A stretch of 64,000 nucleotides of DNA from Larus michahellis (lineage: Eukaryota; Chordata; Aves; Charadriiformes; Laridae), in NCBI RefSeq assembly GCF_964199755.1, contig NC_133903.1, positions 7,085,001 through 7,149,000 of the forward strand, read 5' to 3'. The notes under the pieces are model-generated. The model saw nothing but the letters and a program-made list of their open reading frames with translations. It was not told where the DNA came from and searched no databases. A program made the position numbers and the translations under genes. Shown here one piece after another: positions 25,701 through 36,901 of this stretch (position 1 is the first letter of the stretch; every line of letters begins with the position of its first letter).

Positions 25701-28036
25701 TCATCCCTGCTGCCTGCAAACCCCGGCAGGACCCGGGGTCGAACACTTCCAACCACTTGCAGGTGCAAATTCGGTTAGCCGGGGCACGCTGCCTCTGTGC
25801 CCCGGTTACCGCCCCAGTGGCCTGACTGACTGCAATATTCCCCATTTGCATTTCAAACGACTCCTCAGATCAAGAGTGACTCACTTAAAGAGATGCATGA
25901 ATAATTTTGAAGCCGTTTAGGCTTCTGTGATCGGCGAGCTGTCTCTGCGCAGAGGGAGGAGGCGGCGAAACCTAAAGAGCTGCGGTGGATTTTCCACCCA
26001 GGACCGCTACCACCAAAAGGTGAGTGTGTCAAACGCCAGCAGACGTGGGCACACCGTGCCCGAAGCACTGACACATCAGGATCTTAGACCCTACCCAGGG
26101 GAAAGCCCCCACTTGTACAGCCCAGATGAGACTCCCCCAGGCCAGGACACACAACCTAATGCCAGGCATACGGGGCCCGGGAGTTTAGGCAGAGCCCCAG
26201 TCACTAACGGAGCGGTGCAGGATCAGACCTGCACTTCTCCAGCCTCTCAGCACATCCGTGGAAAACTGCAATATACTTCTTGTGTGTATTTCATGTCTTT
26301 GTTACAGAGCAGAGCTGGCCCACCCCACTCGGGGGGACTAATTCGGACAAGCCCAGGGTGAGACAGCGCCAGAGAGATCCGAGTGGGAACCTGCAAACCC
26401 TGACTCATGAGGGCAATGCGTGGCATCCCTGGACGGTACATCCTCTCGCAAGGAAAGTCTCATCCTAAACCATCACCCCGGCGGTGCCGATGCCGGAGCA
26501 GAACCTGCCCAGCCTGCGCCTCCCGCCTCTCCAGCTCCCAGCCACAGCCCAGGCTTTCAAAGAGCTTTTCAAAGACCTGCAGAAAGCCGCCCGGAACATC
26601 CCTCTGCTCCTCACTTTAATTTCTAAACAAACACACCAGAAAAATGTGGTGGGAGACGCAGAGGGAGATCCGAGAGCTCCGCCGGCTCCTCTGCCCACCA
26701 CCCCCAGCTAGACGAGCCGGGGATGTTTCAGCCCGCTGGAGCAGGGCATGGGGGGCACGGCTGGCAGAGACGCCTGGCGCAGCTCGCTCTACCTCAGAGC
26801 ATCTCGGTCTCCCCCACAGCACGGTCCTTGCTGGAGAGCTGAAATGGAGCGTGAGAGCAAGGGCAGGAATTAAACTGAGCCGCCCGAGATGCTCCGTGGA
26901 GGAGGACAGCAGCAGGGTCACCTCGCGGGATGCAGCCGGAGGGGAGAACAGACCACCCCAAGGGCTCCAGGCTGGTGGCCAGGCGATGCCAGCCCTTCCC
27001 AAGCCCCTTCAGCCATCCCAAGAGCTGGGGTGTGGGGAAGGAGCCATTAGGCTTCAGTCTCACCCAGCTCCCGGAGTCCCCTCAGCTCCCGCTCCAGGTC
27101 CTGCGGGACACGGGAGCATCCCTCCGACGCAGGCCGTCTCCCTAAGCAGGCGGATTTCCAAAGCCCTTTGAAAAGCCATTTAGAGCTAAGTCCTGGTATT
27201 AAACCTGGCCTTTCATTAGTCAGGTTTTCAATCTCTGCCCAAACCCGTTTCAGCAAAAAGTTTTTTAAAAGGTCAGGAAGAAGCTTTTAAGCATATTTGC
27301 CAATTAACTATTGTAACCCCCTCCCTGACTCGACGCGAGCTGCCCACTTCCGTCTCAGGGGATGGTAATTACTGTTTTATAAATAAGCTTTGAACTCTCT
27401 TAAGTAATAGTCTCTCCTTGCATAAAAGCACTCTCTAAATCCACTGCCCTTTTCCACCTTCTGTCACTGTCTGCATCTAAAAATAATCTAGGAAAAAAAG
27501 CTCATAATACTTTTAAGAAGAAACTCTCTCTTACTGTGATGACTATTTCTCCGGCCCCTCAATAATTCAACTAACAGAAACGCTGCAGCTTTCACCGCTG
27601 CTTGTGAAGTTTTCATGATATTTGACATCTTTTCAGAAGTTACACGGAGGTGAGAAAAAAACCTGTCCATGTTTATACGTTTAAATTTTAGCCCCTGAGG
27701 TTACAAAAGAGTAACCAGGGGAGCACGAGAAAAAGGGCGTGAATGAACAAGTATTTTCCAAAGGTATTGATTCGCATAATATTGATTTTTTTTATTTTTT
27801 TAAAACCAGCCCCATGATTTCTAGGTGCCCGGCTTTATGTATTTATTTGAGCAGTCTGGGATAGCAACACGGGCAGACTCAAACTCCTTCAGACACTCGG
27901 GTTACTTCTGCACACCCCACTGCACAGCCTGTATATAAAACCACCATTTATTTAAAAGAGACAGCCACAGAGAAAGCATTCCTCAGTCGGGAAGACCATG
28001 ACTTGTTCCACTCTGCAAGTCACAGCTTTTATCCGG

Positions 28037-28054
28037 AAAAAAAAAAAAAAAAAA
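28037..28054. repeat. Poly(A) tract
   Basis: Eighteen consecutive A within an AT-rich block. No retrocopy is seen. Confidence 0.9.
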
Positions 28055-29544
28055 TCACAGCCAACACTAACACGCAGCTTTAATCACTTTAGCCTGACAC
28101 TATCTATGTAACAACACATGGAATAACCCGACTCAATTTTGCCTTGCAGCTGAGCCAGGCTAAAATTCAGACTCGCAAACCTGCTTGTATCAGCAACAAG
28201 CACTTCATGGGCTTCGGCGGGCTTTGGATGGGGAACAAAACTCAGGAGCTGCCACATGAAAGCAAGGGAATAACGTCAGCGTGGAAGTGGGGGGCAGGAG
28301 GGCCAAGTCATGCTCCCTTGCCCCATCGCCGACTCGGCGCTGGGGGGAAAAGACCCCCCCCTACACAAGGCAGGCACAGCCCCTCTTGCCTGCCCTCCCT
28401 AAAATCCGCCTAGGATCCCTTTAAACGGTTTCAAATGTTAATTCCTCATCGTGACAGCAAAAGCTATTTTTAATCCCACGTGAAAGCAGTTTGCAGAAGA
28501 CCAAACTTTGCACGTATTACGGCTTGCTTCCCAAGTCCGGGCAGCGCTGTGTGTTCGGGAGCAGGAAAATGGGGGGGACACCATCGCGGGGGGACCTGTA
28601 CGGCTGGCACGGACACGCAGAGCCCTGTCCTAAGCGTAGAGCTGGGACTAAAGCCTTGTACAAACAGCCAAGGGATAGAAAAGGGACACGGAGCCCCTCT
28701 ACACATGGACACATTTCTTCTGTCCAACAGCAAATCCAAAGTATCGTGCTTTAAAGTAAAAGCATCAAAATATCTTCTCCACAGTTATGAAATCACAGCT
28801 TTTTCTCAGTTTTCCTGCACTTTTTTATTTTGTGTTTTAGGATTTATTTTCCAAACATAGGGGTGTTTGGAACACCCTCCAAACAGAGGGCAGGGGAAGC
28901 TGATAGAGAAAGGCCTCGGTTTTGTAACGCAAGTTAAGAAAAGAAAGAAGCGATCACAAAGTAATAAACCCAAGAAGTGTGCTGCAGGACTGAGTTTCTG
29001 CAAATGCACCAAGGGAAACAAGGGCCACTCTCAGCCGCAGAACGCTGAAACGCGAGTCCATCAGGAGAACAGATTAGCCGGTGTCAATGAATAAAGATAA
29101 TGTCCCGGAGCAGCTCTCAGTGCATCGCCATCTGACTCCTCTCGCAAGACCCTTTTGTCTCTTCCCACCTATGTATTCCTTAAATGTGCCCGTGAAAAGC
29201 TCGCCCTGGAAGGGGATACAAGCTCCGTGCCAAAATGCCGCCTGGTGACTCCAGAAGAGTAGCTGTAACGTCGGATTTTATTCAACAGCTTGTGCTATAG
29301 AGTGGCTTGATCTGTCTGTGCAATCACAACACACACAAAAAACCCCCTCAAGGCATCTACTTAGCTCTACTTTTCAACTGCCAATAACACTCACAGCAAA
29401 AGTCAAAAGAGCAGCGCTGGAGCCGCGTCCTTTCCCTGCCGCTCAAAGGCTTCGGGGTTGCAAGGTTCGGAGATAACAAAGTCTGGCTCAAGAAATCCTG
29501 GATGCCTTTCAAGAACATTATTAGCTCCCATGAATGGATTTGAA

Positions 29545-29560
29545 GGGGGGGGGGGGGGGG
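29545..29560 (+). repeat. Poly(G) run of 16
   Basis: Sixteen consecutive G followed by AGAAGGG. Such a run can fold as a G-quadruplex and is a common site of sequencing error. A short CA dinucleotide repeat lies about 75 bp downstream (29,630-29,643). Confidence 0.85.
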
Positions 29561-32500
29561 AGAAGGGAAAAAAACCCCAAACCCTACATGGTATGTAGCA
29601 GCTCTCTGCTGACCATCCACCTCCCCTGGGCACACACACACACGCTCCCCAGCTGGGACACCCCCAGCACTGTTTAATGCGTGCAGAGAAGCAGAGGGTA
29701 ATGCATGACAAACCACGTGAAAAGTTCCTCCCCCCGCATGCAAACCTGCATGCCCTGCAGCTGATCAAAAGGGAGAAAATGGCAAAAATAAGCTACATCC
29801 AGCCTCCAAGAGATTCAGAGCTCCGGGAAGGCTCGGCGGCACCGGAGGATGCTCGGCACCGATGCCCGCTCGCTGTGTGCCACCGCAGCCCGCTGTGGGG
29901 CTCCAGCCTGGCCGCTCACCTAAAGGCGTTTGCCAACTGTGACGAGCCATCCCATAGTACTTTTTACTACTTCTGCCCCAAACTGTAAGAAAGTAAGGAA
30001 TTCTTTACAATTCCTATGAAATCCAGTGTGTGCCATCATCCAGGGCTTCCCAACGGCTGCTCTCCTGCAGCGTGCGACACTCGGGGACGTGAAGGGTTGT
30101 TGGGAGCCTTGGCCCAGCCCCGTTCCTGTGTAACTCTTTCTTTGGCTATTGGAAAAAAGCAGGAAGAGGAGATGGAAAAGAGGGACTCGGATCATAAGAT
30201 CATACATGGAAATACAAGAGAGAGGAGAAGTGTCGTAGTGAGCTGGTGTTGCAGCAAAGTTTCGGTGGATGGAGACAAGGAAGCTGTTCTCTGGATAAGC
30301 ACCCTCAGGCTGAGTGCTCTCAACATGAATTCCCTCAAATTCCCTTTTATGCAAACCAGCATCTGCCAAGACCATTCCCTGCACCGCCTTCGTGTCCCAA
30401 ATCCGCCGTTACCCACCACTCCTCCTGCCCCATTCCCCACAGCACCAGCGCCGCCGAGGCTGTGCCGGATTATGGTGCAAGGCAGATGGAGCGGTCCAAA
30501 CCTCCGAGCATCATCGGGCAGGCTGTGTGGGAAACGAACCCGGCTCTGGCAACCGAAAAGGGAACAATCCCGTGCAAAGATCTCAGCTACGTCCCCGAAA
30601 ACATGGCCAGCGGGGCAGAGCGGCGGCGGCTGGAGAGGCCCCCGAGCAAACAGCCCCCTGCGAAACGCGAACACCCCGAGCACCCCAAACACCGCCTGCG
30701 GCCCCGACGCCGCTCCCCTCGCACGGGGAAGGCCCTGGGCTGAAAGTGAGCGCTGCTCTGCGGACACAGAGGGGTTTACACCCCTTACACCCCGCAGTGA
30801 CCTGGCCCACAAGTGCAGTTTTCCCTCAATTCACGCAAGCAAGGGCAGGATTTGGTCCCGTGCCGTCAGGCTGAGCATCCTTTCAAATATTTGCGACGAA
30901 ATTCTAAATATCACCGGCAAACATCTCACATTTAATTAAGTTCTTACGTTTGCCTTCGCCTGCGCTCCCACAAAGCTGACAGCCAGCCAGCGGGGTCCCC
31001 AGGTTCCCAAACAGGACACTCGCACGCCCCAAGCCACCGCGTGAGCGGAGGAGCAGACACGCCAATATCACTTTTTCTTTTTATTTAGGTTTACTTTAAG
31101 CAGTACTGAGTGCCAAAAAAAATTAAAAGTAGCGTTTTGCTTTAGGATAAAACGTCACGTCATGCTTGGATTATCCATTAGGTAATTTATGTTGCAGTCT
31201 AGAAAAGGTGTTTAATCTTCTTATAATTAGCTAAACCTATAGCAACTCCAGGAATTTCATATAAGATGCTTACTGCTTGTGCAGAACATTTTCTTTTCAC
31301 TAGCAAAAAGAACCACTCCAAAAAAGGGACTTTGGGCTATTTCAAATTTAAATAAAATAAAACACACTAGTAAGAACAAATGGTTTCTGTCAGTAACTTA
31401 CGTTATAACGTAAACTACTCGGCACCCACAAGCAGATTCTCCTGCCACAGCAGTGAAATCACTACAGGACTGAACTACCAAGAAAGAACAAAATAATTCT
31501 GTGGCGATATTTTTCCGAGGGAATTTGGGTTTTTTTGGTTTTTTTTTCCACATTTACTTAAGACAAGCAACAACCTACAGGTGCCTTCGGGCCAAATATC
31601 TTGGCACGAGAAGCAGTTGGTGTAATTTTGGTTTCCTAGCAAGTTCAAATATTTTAAAAATGTTTACACCACTTTGAGATATTCATTGGAAAAACCTGAA
31701 CTTGTGTGCAACTTCTATTTTCCTCCACTCCAAACGCACCCCAGCTTTAAACATTTAGCTCTGTCTGGCTTTCCCGGGAAAAAAACCCTCAGTGTAGCAA
31801 GGTCTTGTAAAAAGACAAAACAAGAGAGGCAAAGAGAAAAGGAAACTAAGGAAAATAGTTGTGCGTGTGATTGAAAACACACTTACTCTATGCAGAGCTA
31901 AAGCAAAACATCTACTGATATATTTTTTTTTTCCTCGCTAGAAAGGATGCAAGCTCTTCCCAGCCCAGCGTACGCTTCCCTGCGATGCATCTGGCCGCGC
32001 CAAAAACCTTCCCTGCTCCATTTCTCCAAATTTACCATAACCATATGCAGAATCATCTTAAAACATCTCGCTGGTATCCGGCCAGGCTCCCTGCAAGCAC
32101 TTACAGCACTAAAAACTCACTACACAGCAACCCAAAACTAAGATTTATTTATTCTTCTCTCGCTGTGGTCCGTCCTGCAAACGTCTCGCCGGACTCCGGC
32201 GAGCGATATGAAACCGTTCGATCTTCCACGCTTTAATTACGTGCTCCCAGTCATTAAACTCGCATTCTGCCAAGTGAGATCTATCTTGTAATCCTCACCC
32301 AAAGAGATTAGTTATCATCATTATTGTTTCTAGAGGAGCGTAGATACAAATGGAACTGAGAAATGAGCTAATAAATCACGGCAATATTAATACAGTCATA
32401 AAAATAAGTGCGCTACTTACTGCGTTTGAAGGTGTGTTAAGTCAATAACTTTACAGTCCAGATGTGGTCTTACAGAGCTGAAACTCTGCGGGTAAAATTA

Positions 32501-33220
32501 CCGCTAAAATTACACTTTCCATTAAACACGCTGATTTTCACAGGTTATTATTTTGGCAAGGATTGTGAAGTCGCAAGCTCCCCCAAAACATCGAGAAACA
32601 TTAAGAGCATGTAAGAAATAAAGTATTCCGGTGGGGTTTGGAGGGGCGGGGGGGGAGGATAGGATGGAGAGAAGCAGGAAGGACAGGGAGAGCTACTCCT
32701 TTTATTATTTTCAGATGTTTCCCCGAGAACACCGCAGTGCTTTTATAAATCTACACATTTGGACTCTCTTCAAAATAACGGACCAGATTCTTTCCTGGCC
32801 TTCAAGGGACTTAGCGCTCCGGCTCCGTTTGGCCCGGCCACTCCGGAGTTGGCCAGGAGACGGGAGTTTAATAGACACCACATGCACAGTAGCTGCTCTT
32901 CCGAATGCTTTATCGCCTGAAGAGTTCAATTCCACCGAAACCCTCAAAACTAAAACAACTCCCTTGAATCAATACGGCTCTGCCCTTTGACACAAACCTA
33001 CCGAGGAATCCAGGCGATACTGTTTTACCCTTCCTTCGCCGCTTCACCGTTTTTAACGCACAGCCAGGATCAAGCCCGCTCCTGCAAGCCGAGGTCCTCG
33101 CCCCCTGTATTTTTATAAGCCACTCGAATAAAACAATTCCTAAAGCAACCCGGTGGGGGAAAACGGTGGGACAGCTGAGAATAAAGCGTTCGAGGGTAAA
33201 ATCGCAAAGCCTGGATAATT

Positions 33221-33241
33221 AAAAAAAAAAAAAAAAAAAAA
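33221..33241. repeat. Poly(A) tract
   Basis: Twenty-one consecutive A about 370 bp inside the intron from the HS3ST6 splice donor. Confidence 0.9.
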
Positions 33242-33605
33242 GGCAAATTTCTGATGCCGGCCGTCCCGCTCCCGGCCACCTGGGCTGCGGGATGGGGGAC
33301 GCGGGGACACACAGGGGGACCGGCTCTAACGCTCCCCCCGCTGTGAACCCGCAGCTCGGCTCCCTTCGCATCCCTGAATGGGACTCGCATCCCAGAACGG
33401 GACTCGCATCCTTCCCTACCCCCCCGCCGCCGTTCATTCACCCCTCTCTCTCAGCTCAGCCCCTCGAACCCCCTTTATCTCCAGGGTCCCGCCGCGCTCG
33501 GACCAGCCTGTTGCAGAGCAGCCCCATCGCTGCACGGGAGACAACTAAACGCGGCTCGGCGCTTAATTAGCGATTGCCGGGACCACCCCACCGCCCCCCC
33601 CCCCC

Positions 33606-33611
33606 CATTAC
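33606..33611 (-). other. HS3ST6: Splice donor of HS3ST6 exon 1
   Basis: On the minus strand TACAG is followed by GTAATG, a good donor. It falls at the conserved exon 1/exon 2 junction of the 3-OST family, inside the Arg of WYR. Confidence 0.85.
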
Positions 33612-33982
33612 CTGTACCAGCGCAGCCCCTTCTCGTAGCACCTGTCGAAGAAGTGGGGTTCGGCGCCCACCGCTCGCACCCCGGGGTGCGCCCGCAGGAA
33701 CTCCAGCAGCGCCCGCGTCCCGCCCTTCTTCACGCCCACGATGATGGCCTGCGGGAAACGCCGGCTGCCGCCCCCCGCCGCCCCCGGCCCCGCAGCCCCC
33801 GCCGCCTCCGGCCCCGCGCCGTCGGGGAGCGCGGCGGGCGGCGGCAGCAGCAGGGCGGGAGGCAGCGGCTCGCAGGGCCCCGGCAGGCAGTAGAAGAAGT
33901 AGGTGAAGAAGAGGATCATGGTGAGGAGCAGCGAGGCGCGGCGGCCCCCGACGGGTCCCAGCAGCCGCCCGCTACATCCCAT
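33612..33982 (-). CDS. HS3ST6: Heparan sulfate glucosamine 3-O-sulfotransferase 6, exon 1 (partial gene)
   Basis: First coding exon of a type II Golgi enzyme that moves sulfate from PAPS to the 3-OH of glucosamine in heparan sulfate. The exon gives 123 codons plus two bases. Residues 1-15 form a short Arg-containing cytosolic tail, 16-33 a membrane anchor ([18 protein letters not shown]), and about 38-75 an Ala/Pro/Gly-rich stem. The catalytic domain starts with [20 protein letters not shown] near residue 76. K86 of VKKGGTR is the PAPS-loop lysine, and E108 of AEPHFFD matches the catalytic Glu of 3-OST-3 (E184). The ATG is the first in frame; GTG-initiated extension upstream is GC-rich filler. 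The exon ends ...RWY plus AG before the donor GTAATG, at the phase the family uses. Paralogue choice rests on [10 protein letters not shown] and on MSRB1 next door. HS3ST3-type is the main alternative. Exon 2 is not in the window. Confidence 0.87.
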
Positions 33983-34420
33983 CGGGGGCCGCTCCCGGCC
34001 CCGCCGGGCAGCGCATCCCGCACCGCCCGCCGAGCCCCCCCCCCACCCCCCCGCCCCGCAACCGCCGCCCCTGCTCCGCGCTCCCCTCCGCGCCTCTCCG
34101 CGCACACCCGCGCCCGGCCCGACCCCTCCCCTCCCGCGCCGCCCCCCACGCCCACCCGCGGGGCGGGGGAGGGCACCGACACACGCGTGGAGGGGGGGGC
34201 GCGGCGGCAACGCCCCGAGGGGGCGGGAGGTGGGACACGCGTGGGGCACCGCCGGGATCCCCTCGGGGGGGGCGGGACACTCCCCCCCGGACCCCCGTAG
34301 GCAGCCCCCCCGTGGGTGCCAGCCCGGCCCGGCGCAGCCCCGGCGACCTGCCGCCCGCTCCGGCGGAGGGAAACGCTCCCGGCCCCGGTGCGCTGGAGGA
34401 AAGGATGCGTTTACCCGTGT
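33612..34420 (-). promoter_or_regulatory. HS3ST6: CpG island over HS3ST6 exon 1 and its upstream region
   Basis: Very CpG-dense DNA covers the exon and roughly 400 bp upstream on the minus strand. GC-box-like motifs (GGGGCGGG on one strand or the other) occur around 34,155-34,170 and 34,265-34,280. There is no TATA box in a sensible place. The transcription start cannot be fixed from sequence. Long plus-strand frames across this segment are products of composition. Confidence 0.7.
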
Positions 34421-35394
34421 TTTCCCATCCGGTTTTCTTTCTTTTTCCTCCTGTTTTTGTAATTTCTGGGGTGTTTTCGGCCGCTCGCATCACGCAAAGG
34501 GCCGCGCAGGGCAGGCGGCGGCTCCGCGGCGCTGAGGGACCGCAGGCGGGCGCCGGTCTGGAAATAAAGAGCCATCGCCGCGGTGGTAGCCCAGTGCCAG
34601 GCAATTAGCACCCACTAATTAGGCTGCTCCGGCTGCAGGCGTGGAAACTCACCCCCCCCGTGTGCGTGTATTGGTTGTTTGGGGTGAGAAGGACAGCCCT
34701 GGGTTTCTACCCAGGCCCCCGCACCTTCCGAAATAAGCCCAAAAGCAGCAGTTTAGGTGTTGTGATGTTTTTAAAGTGAGTGTGTGTAATGGACGGTGGG
34801 GTGGGATGAGGTGGCTTTTCTTCCGGTGCTGGGGAAACCTAATTCCCCGGGACCCAGAGCAACGTGCGTCCTGGGTGCTAAATAAATCCTGGCCAGTGCC
34901 ACAGCATTGGTGACACATCGGAGCCAGGCCCTGCAGCAAGTGGCTCTGCAAGCAGCATCCTCTGGTGCCACTGGCCAGGTCTGGGCTTCACATGTGGCAG
35001 TGGCACCGTCCCAGCTTGCTCCTGCCCTCCCAGCAGTGTGTGCTGTCACCAAATGCCCATTAGCCAAGACCCAACCCCGGGGTGCCCAAGCCTGGGGCCA
35101 TTACACCTGGGACCTGCTGTGCCTTCACTGCAATGCTCCCTGGGTCCCCCCTGCCCCATGCCTCGAAACACTGAGGCTGATTTCCAGTCTTGTGTTAAAG
35201 CCTTCCTTTTTTCTATCTGAACTCAACAGTGTCTTAATTAACCTGTTAATATAATTAGCTCTTTTTACAATGAAATCCCCCGAGTTTTCCAAGAGGGGGA
35301 GCCTGGTGGGGAGGGGGAGATCCGTGGCCTGAGACCAGCAGGGGTGCAGAGCTGCGCAAACACAGCTGCATTGGGAGGCAGCGATGCTCCTGCA
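34421..35394. other. Non-coding stretch between HS3ST6 promoter and minisatellite
   Basis: No gene is seen. Two TAATTA-type motifs lie at 34,602-34,608 (CAATTAG) and 34,615-34,622 (CTAATTAG). The part from 35,220 on already shows some of the G/C-strand bias of the following minisatellite. Confidence 0.6.
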
Positions 35395-36476
35395 CGGCTG
35401 CGTGGTGCCACAACCGCGTGGTGCCACCGCTGCACCATTGCACGCTTGTGCGATGCCACGGCTGCAAGGTGGCACGGTTGCACGATAGCACCGTTGCAAG
35501 ACTGCGTGACAGTGCAGATGGATGACAGCTGGGTGGCAGGGTTGCAGGATGACAGGGCTGCAGGATGACAGGGCTGCAGGGTGGCAAGGCTGCAGAGCAG
35601 CAAGACTACAGAGTGTCAGGATGGAAGGGCTGCAGGGTGGCAAGGCTGTGTGACAGCATGGCTGCAGGGTGGCAGGACTGCAGGGTGACATGGCTGCAGG
35701 GTGACACAGCTCCAGGGTGGCAAGGTGGCAGAGTAGCAAGACTGCAGAGTGGCAGGGTGGAAGGGCTGCAGGGTGGCAAGGCTGTGTGACGGCGTGGCTG
35801 CAGGGTGGCAGGGCTGCAGGGTGACATGGCTGGAGGATGTCAGGCTGCAGAGTGGCAGAGACACAGGATGGCAGGGCTGCAAGGTGGCATGGCTGCAGGG
35901 TGACCCAGCTGCAGGGTGGCAGGGCTGCAAGGTGACACAGCAGCAGGGCTGCAGCATGGCACAACTGCAGGGTGGCAGGACTTCAGGGTGACATGGCTGC
36001 AGGGTGACACAGCTCCAGGGTGGCAAGGTGGCAGAGTAGCAAGACTGCAGAGTGGCAGCGTAGAAGGGCTGCAGGGTGGCAGGGCTGTGTGACGGCGTGG
36101 CTGCAGGGTGGCAGGGCTGCAAGGTGATATGGCTGCAGGGTGACACGTCTGCAGGGTGGCAAGGCTACAGAGTGGCAGGATGGAAGGGCTGCAGGGTGGC
36201 AGGACTTCAGGGTGACACGGCTGCAGGGTGGCAGGGCTGCAGGATGGCAGGTTGGCAGGGTGGCAAGGTGACACAGCAGCAGGGCTGCAGGTTGGCAGGG
36301 CGGCAAGGTGACACAGTTGCAGGGTGGCAGGGCTGCAGGGTGTGAGAGTTGCAGGGTGGCAGGTTGGCACGGCTGGAAGGTGACACAGCAGCAGGGCTGC
36401 AGGGTGGCAGAGCTGCAGGGTGGCAGAGCTGCAGGGTGGCAGAGCTGCAGGGCGACACGGCTGCAGGGCGGCAGCA
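35395..36476. repeat. Minisatellite of ~15-bp units with 303-bp higher-order repetition
   Basis: About 1.08 kb of degenerate units close to GGCTGCAGGGTGGCA, mostly 15 bp with some 12- to 18-bp variants. The left 130 bp (to about 35,525) is more diverged. A 75-bp block at 35,681-35,755 recurs without a difference at 35,984-36,058, an offset of 303 bp, so longer segments have been duplicated on top of the short unit. Because unit and offset are multiples of three, frames stay open for long distances on the minus strand and would give Cys/Pro/His/Ala/Leu repeats (LQPCHPAALPPC-like). No start context, splice signal or family supports a real protein. It begins about 1 kb upstream of the HS3ST6 CpG island. 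Confidence 0.93.
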
Positions 36477-36854
36477 GGACGGAGCTTTGTGCCCTCTCGT
36501 GGCTGGTGCTCGGAGGCTGCGCTGGAGCTGCCTGGCGCATCCCGCACAGTAGCCTTTCAACGAGAGGAAATAACCACGCGAGTGCGACTGGAGATCCCTT
36601 CCAATTCGCAACGCGAAGGTTCCCCAGGGAAAAACGAGGAGGAAAGATTATGACGAGGAAGTGAATCTGTTATCAGGAGCAGTCTGATAAATAAAAACCC
36701 ATCCAAAATCTGCCGCGCGGCACTTGCCAGCTCTTGTTGGGTTTACGTAAGTGATTAGAAATAGGAACTGTTTCACTCCGGGCGAGAGCACATGGGAACT
36801 GCTCCAGCCCCCTGTTTGGGTTGAGGGGGGGCTGTTGTTGTTGGAAAATGCCAA

Positions 36855-36901
36855 TTTGTCAAAATGGAAACATTTGGCAAGGATATACCCATTTTGACAA
36901 A
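36855..36901. repeat. 13-bp perfect inverted repeat
   Basis: TTTGTCAAAATGG at 36,855-36,867 is answered by CCATTTTGACAAA at 36,889-36,901, leaving a 21-nt loop. A further partial copy (TCTGTCAAAAC) follows at 36,904-36,914. It could be a hairpin, a paired protein-binding site or the remnant of a small element. Confidence 0.75.

Larger units (their letters stand above)
21795..33611. other. Non-coding stretch up to HS3ST6 exon 1
   Basis: No recognisable exon. In particular, I found no sulfotransferase second exon (it should encode TPSYF and VRNP/VRDP-like motifs) on the minus strand. From about 27,180 to 28,150 and 31,050 to 33,000 the DNA is AT-rich and looks unique, as conserved non-coding regions often do; this cannot be tested here. 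The remainder is GC-rich with random-looking frames, the longest about 307 codons at 30,016-30,939, with no family resemblance. Confidence 0.6.

Noticed and set aside
30016-30939. 307-codon plus-strand frame
   Set aside because: No family resemblance, GC-rich low-information sequence, and competing frames on the same and opposite strands.
33612-34249. Upstream extension of the HS3ST6 protein by 89 codons from a GTG
   Set aside because: The extension is Gly/Arg/Ala filler from CpG-rich DNA. The first in-frame ATG at 33,982 gives the short cytosolic tail and membrane anchor expected of the family.
33653-34535. Plus-strand frames of 210-215 codons over the HS3ST6 exon
   Set aside because: They are the shadow of a CpG-rich exon and promoter on the other strand, with no recognisable domain.
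35395-36476. Possible CRISPR array because of regular repeats
   Set aside because: There are no distinct spacers, the units are contiguous and degenerate, and the DNA is vertebrate.
35125-36547. Long minus-strand frames (up to 279 codons) rich in Cys, Pro, His and Ala
   Set aside because: They follow only from the 15-bp minisatellite unit. Several frames are open in parallel and there is no family match or splice context.
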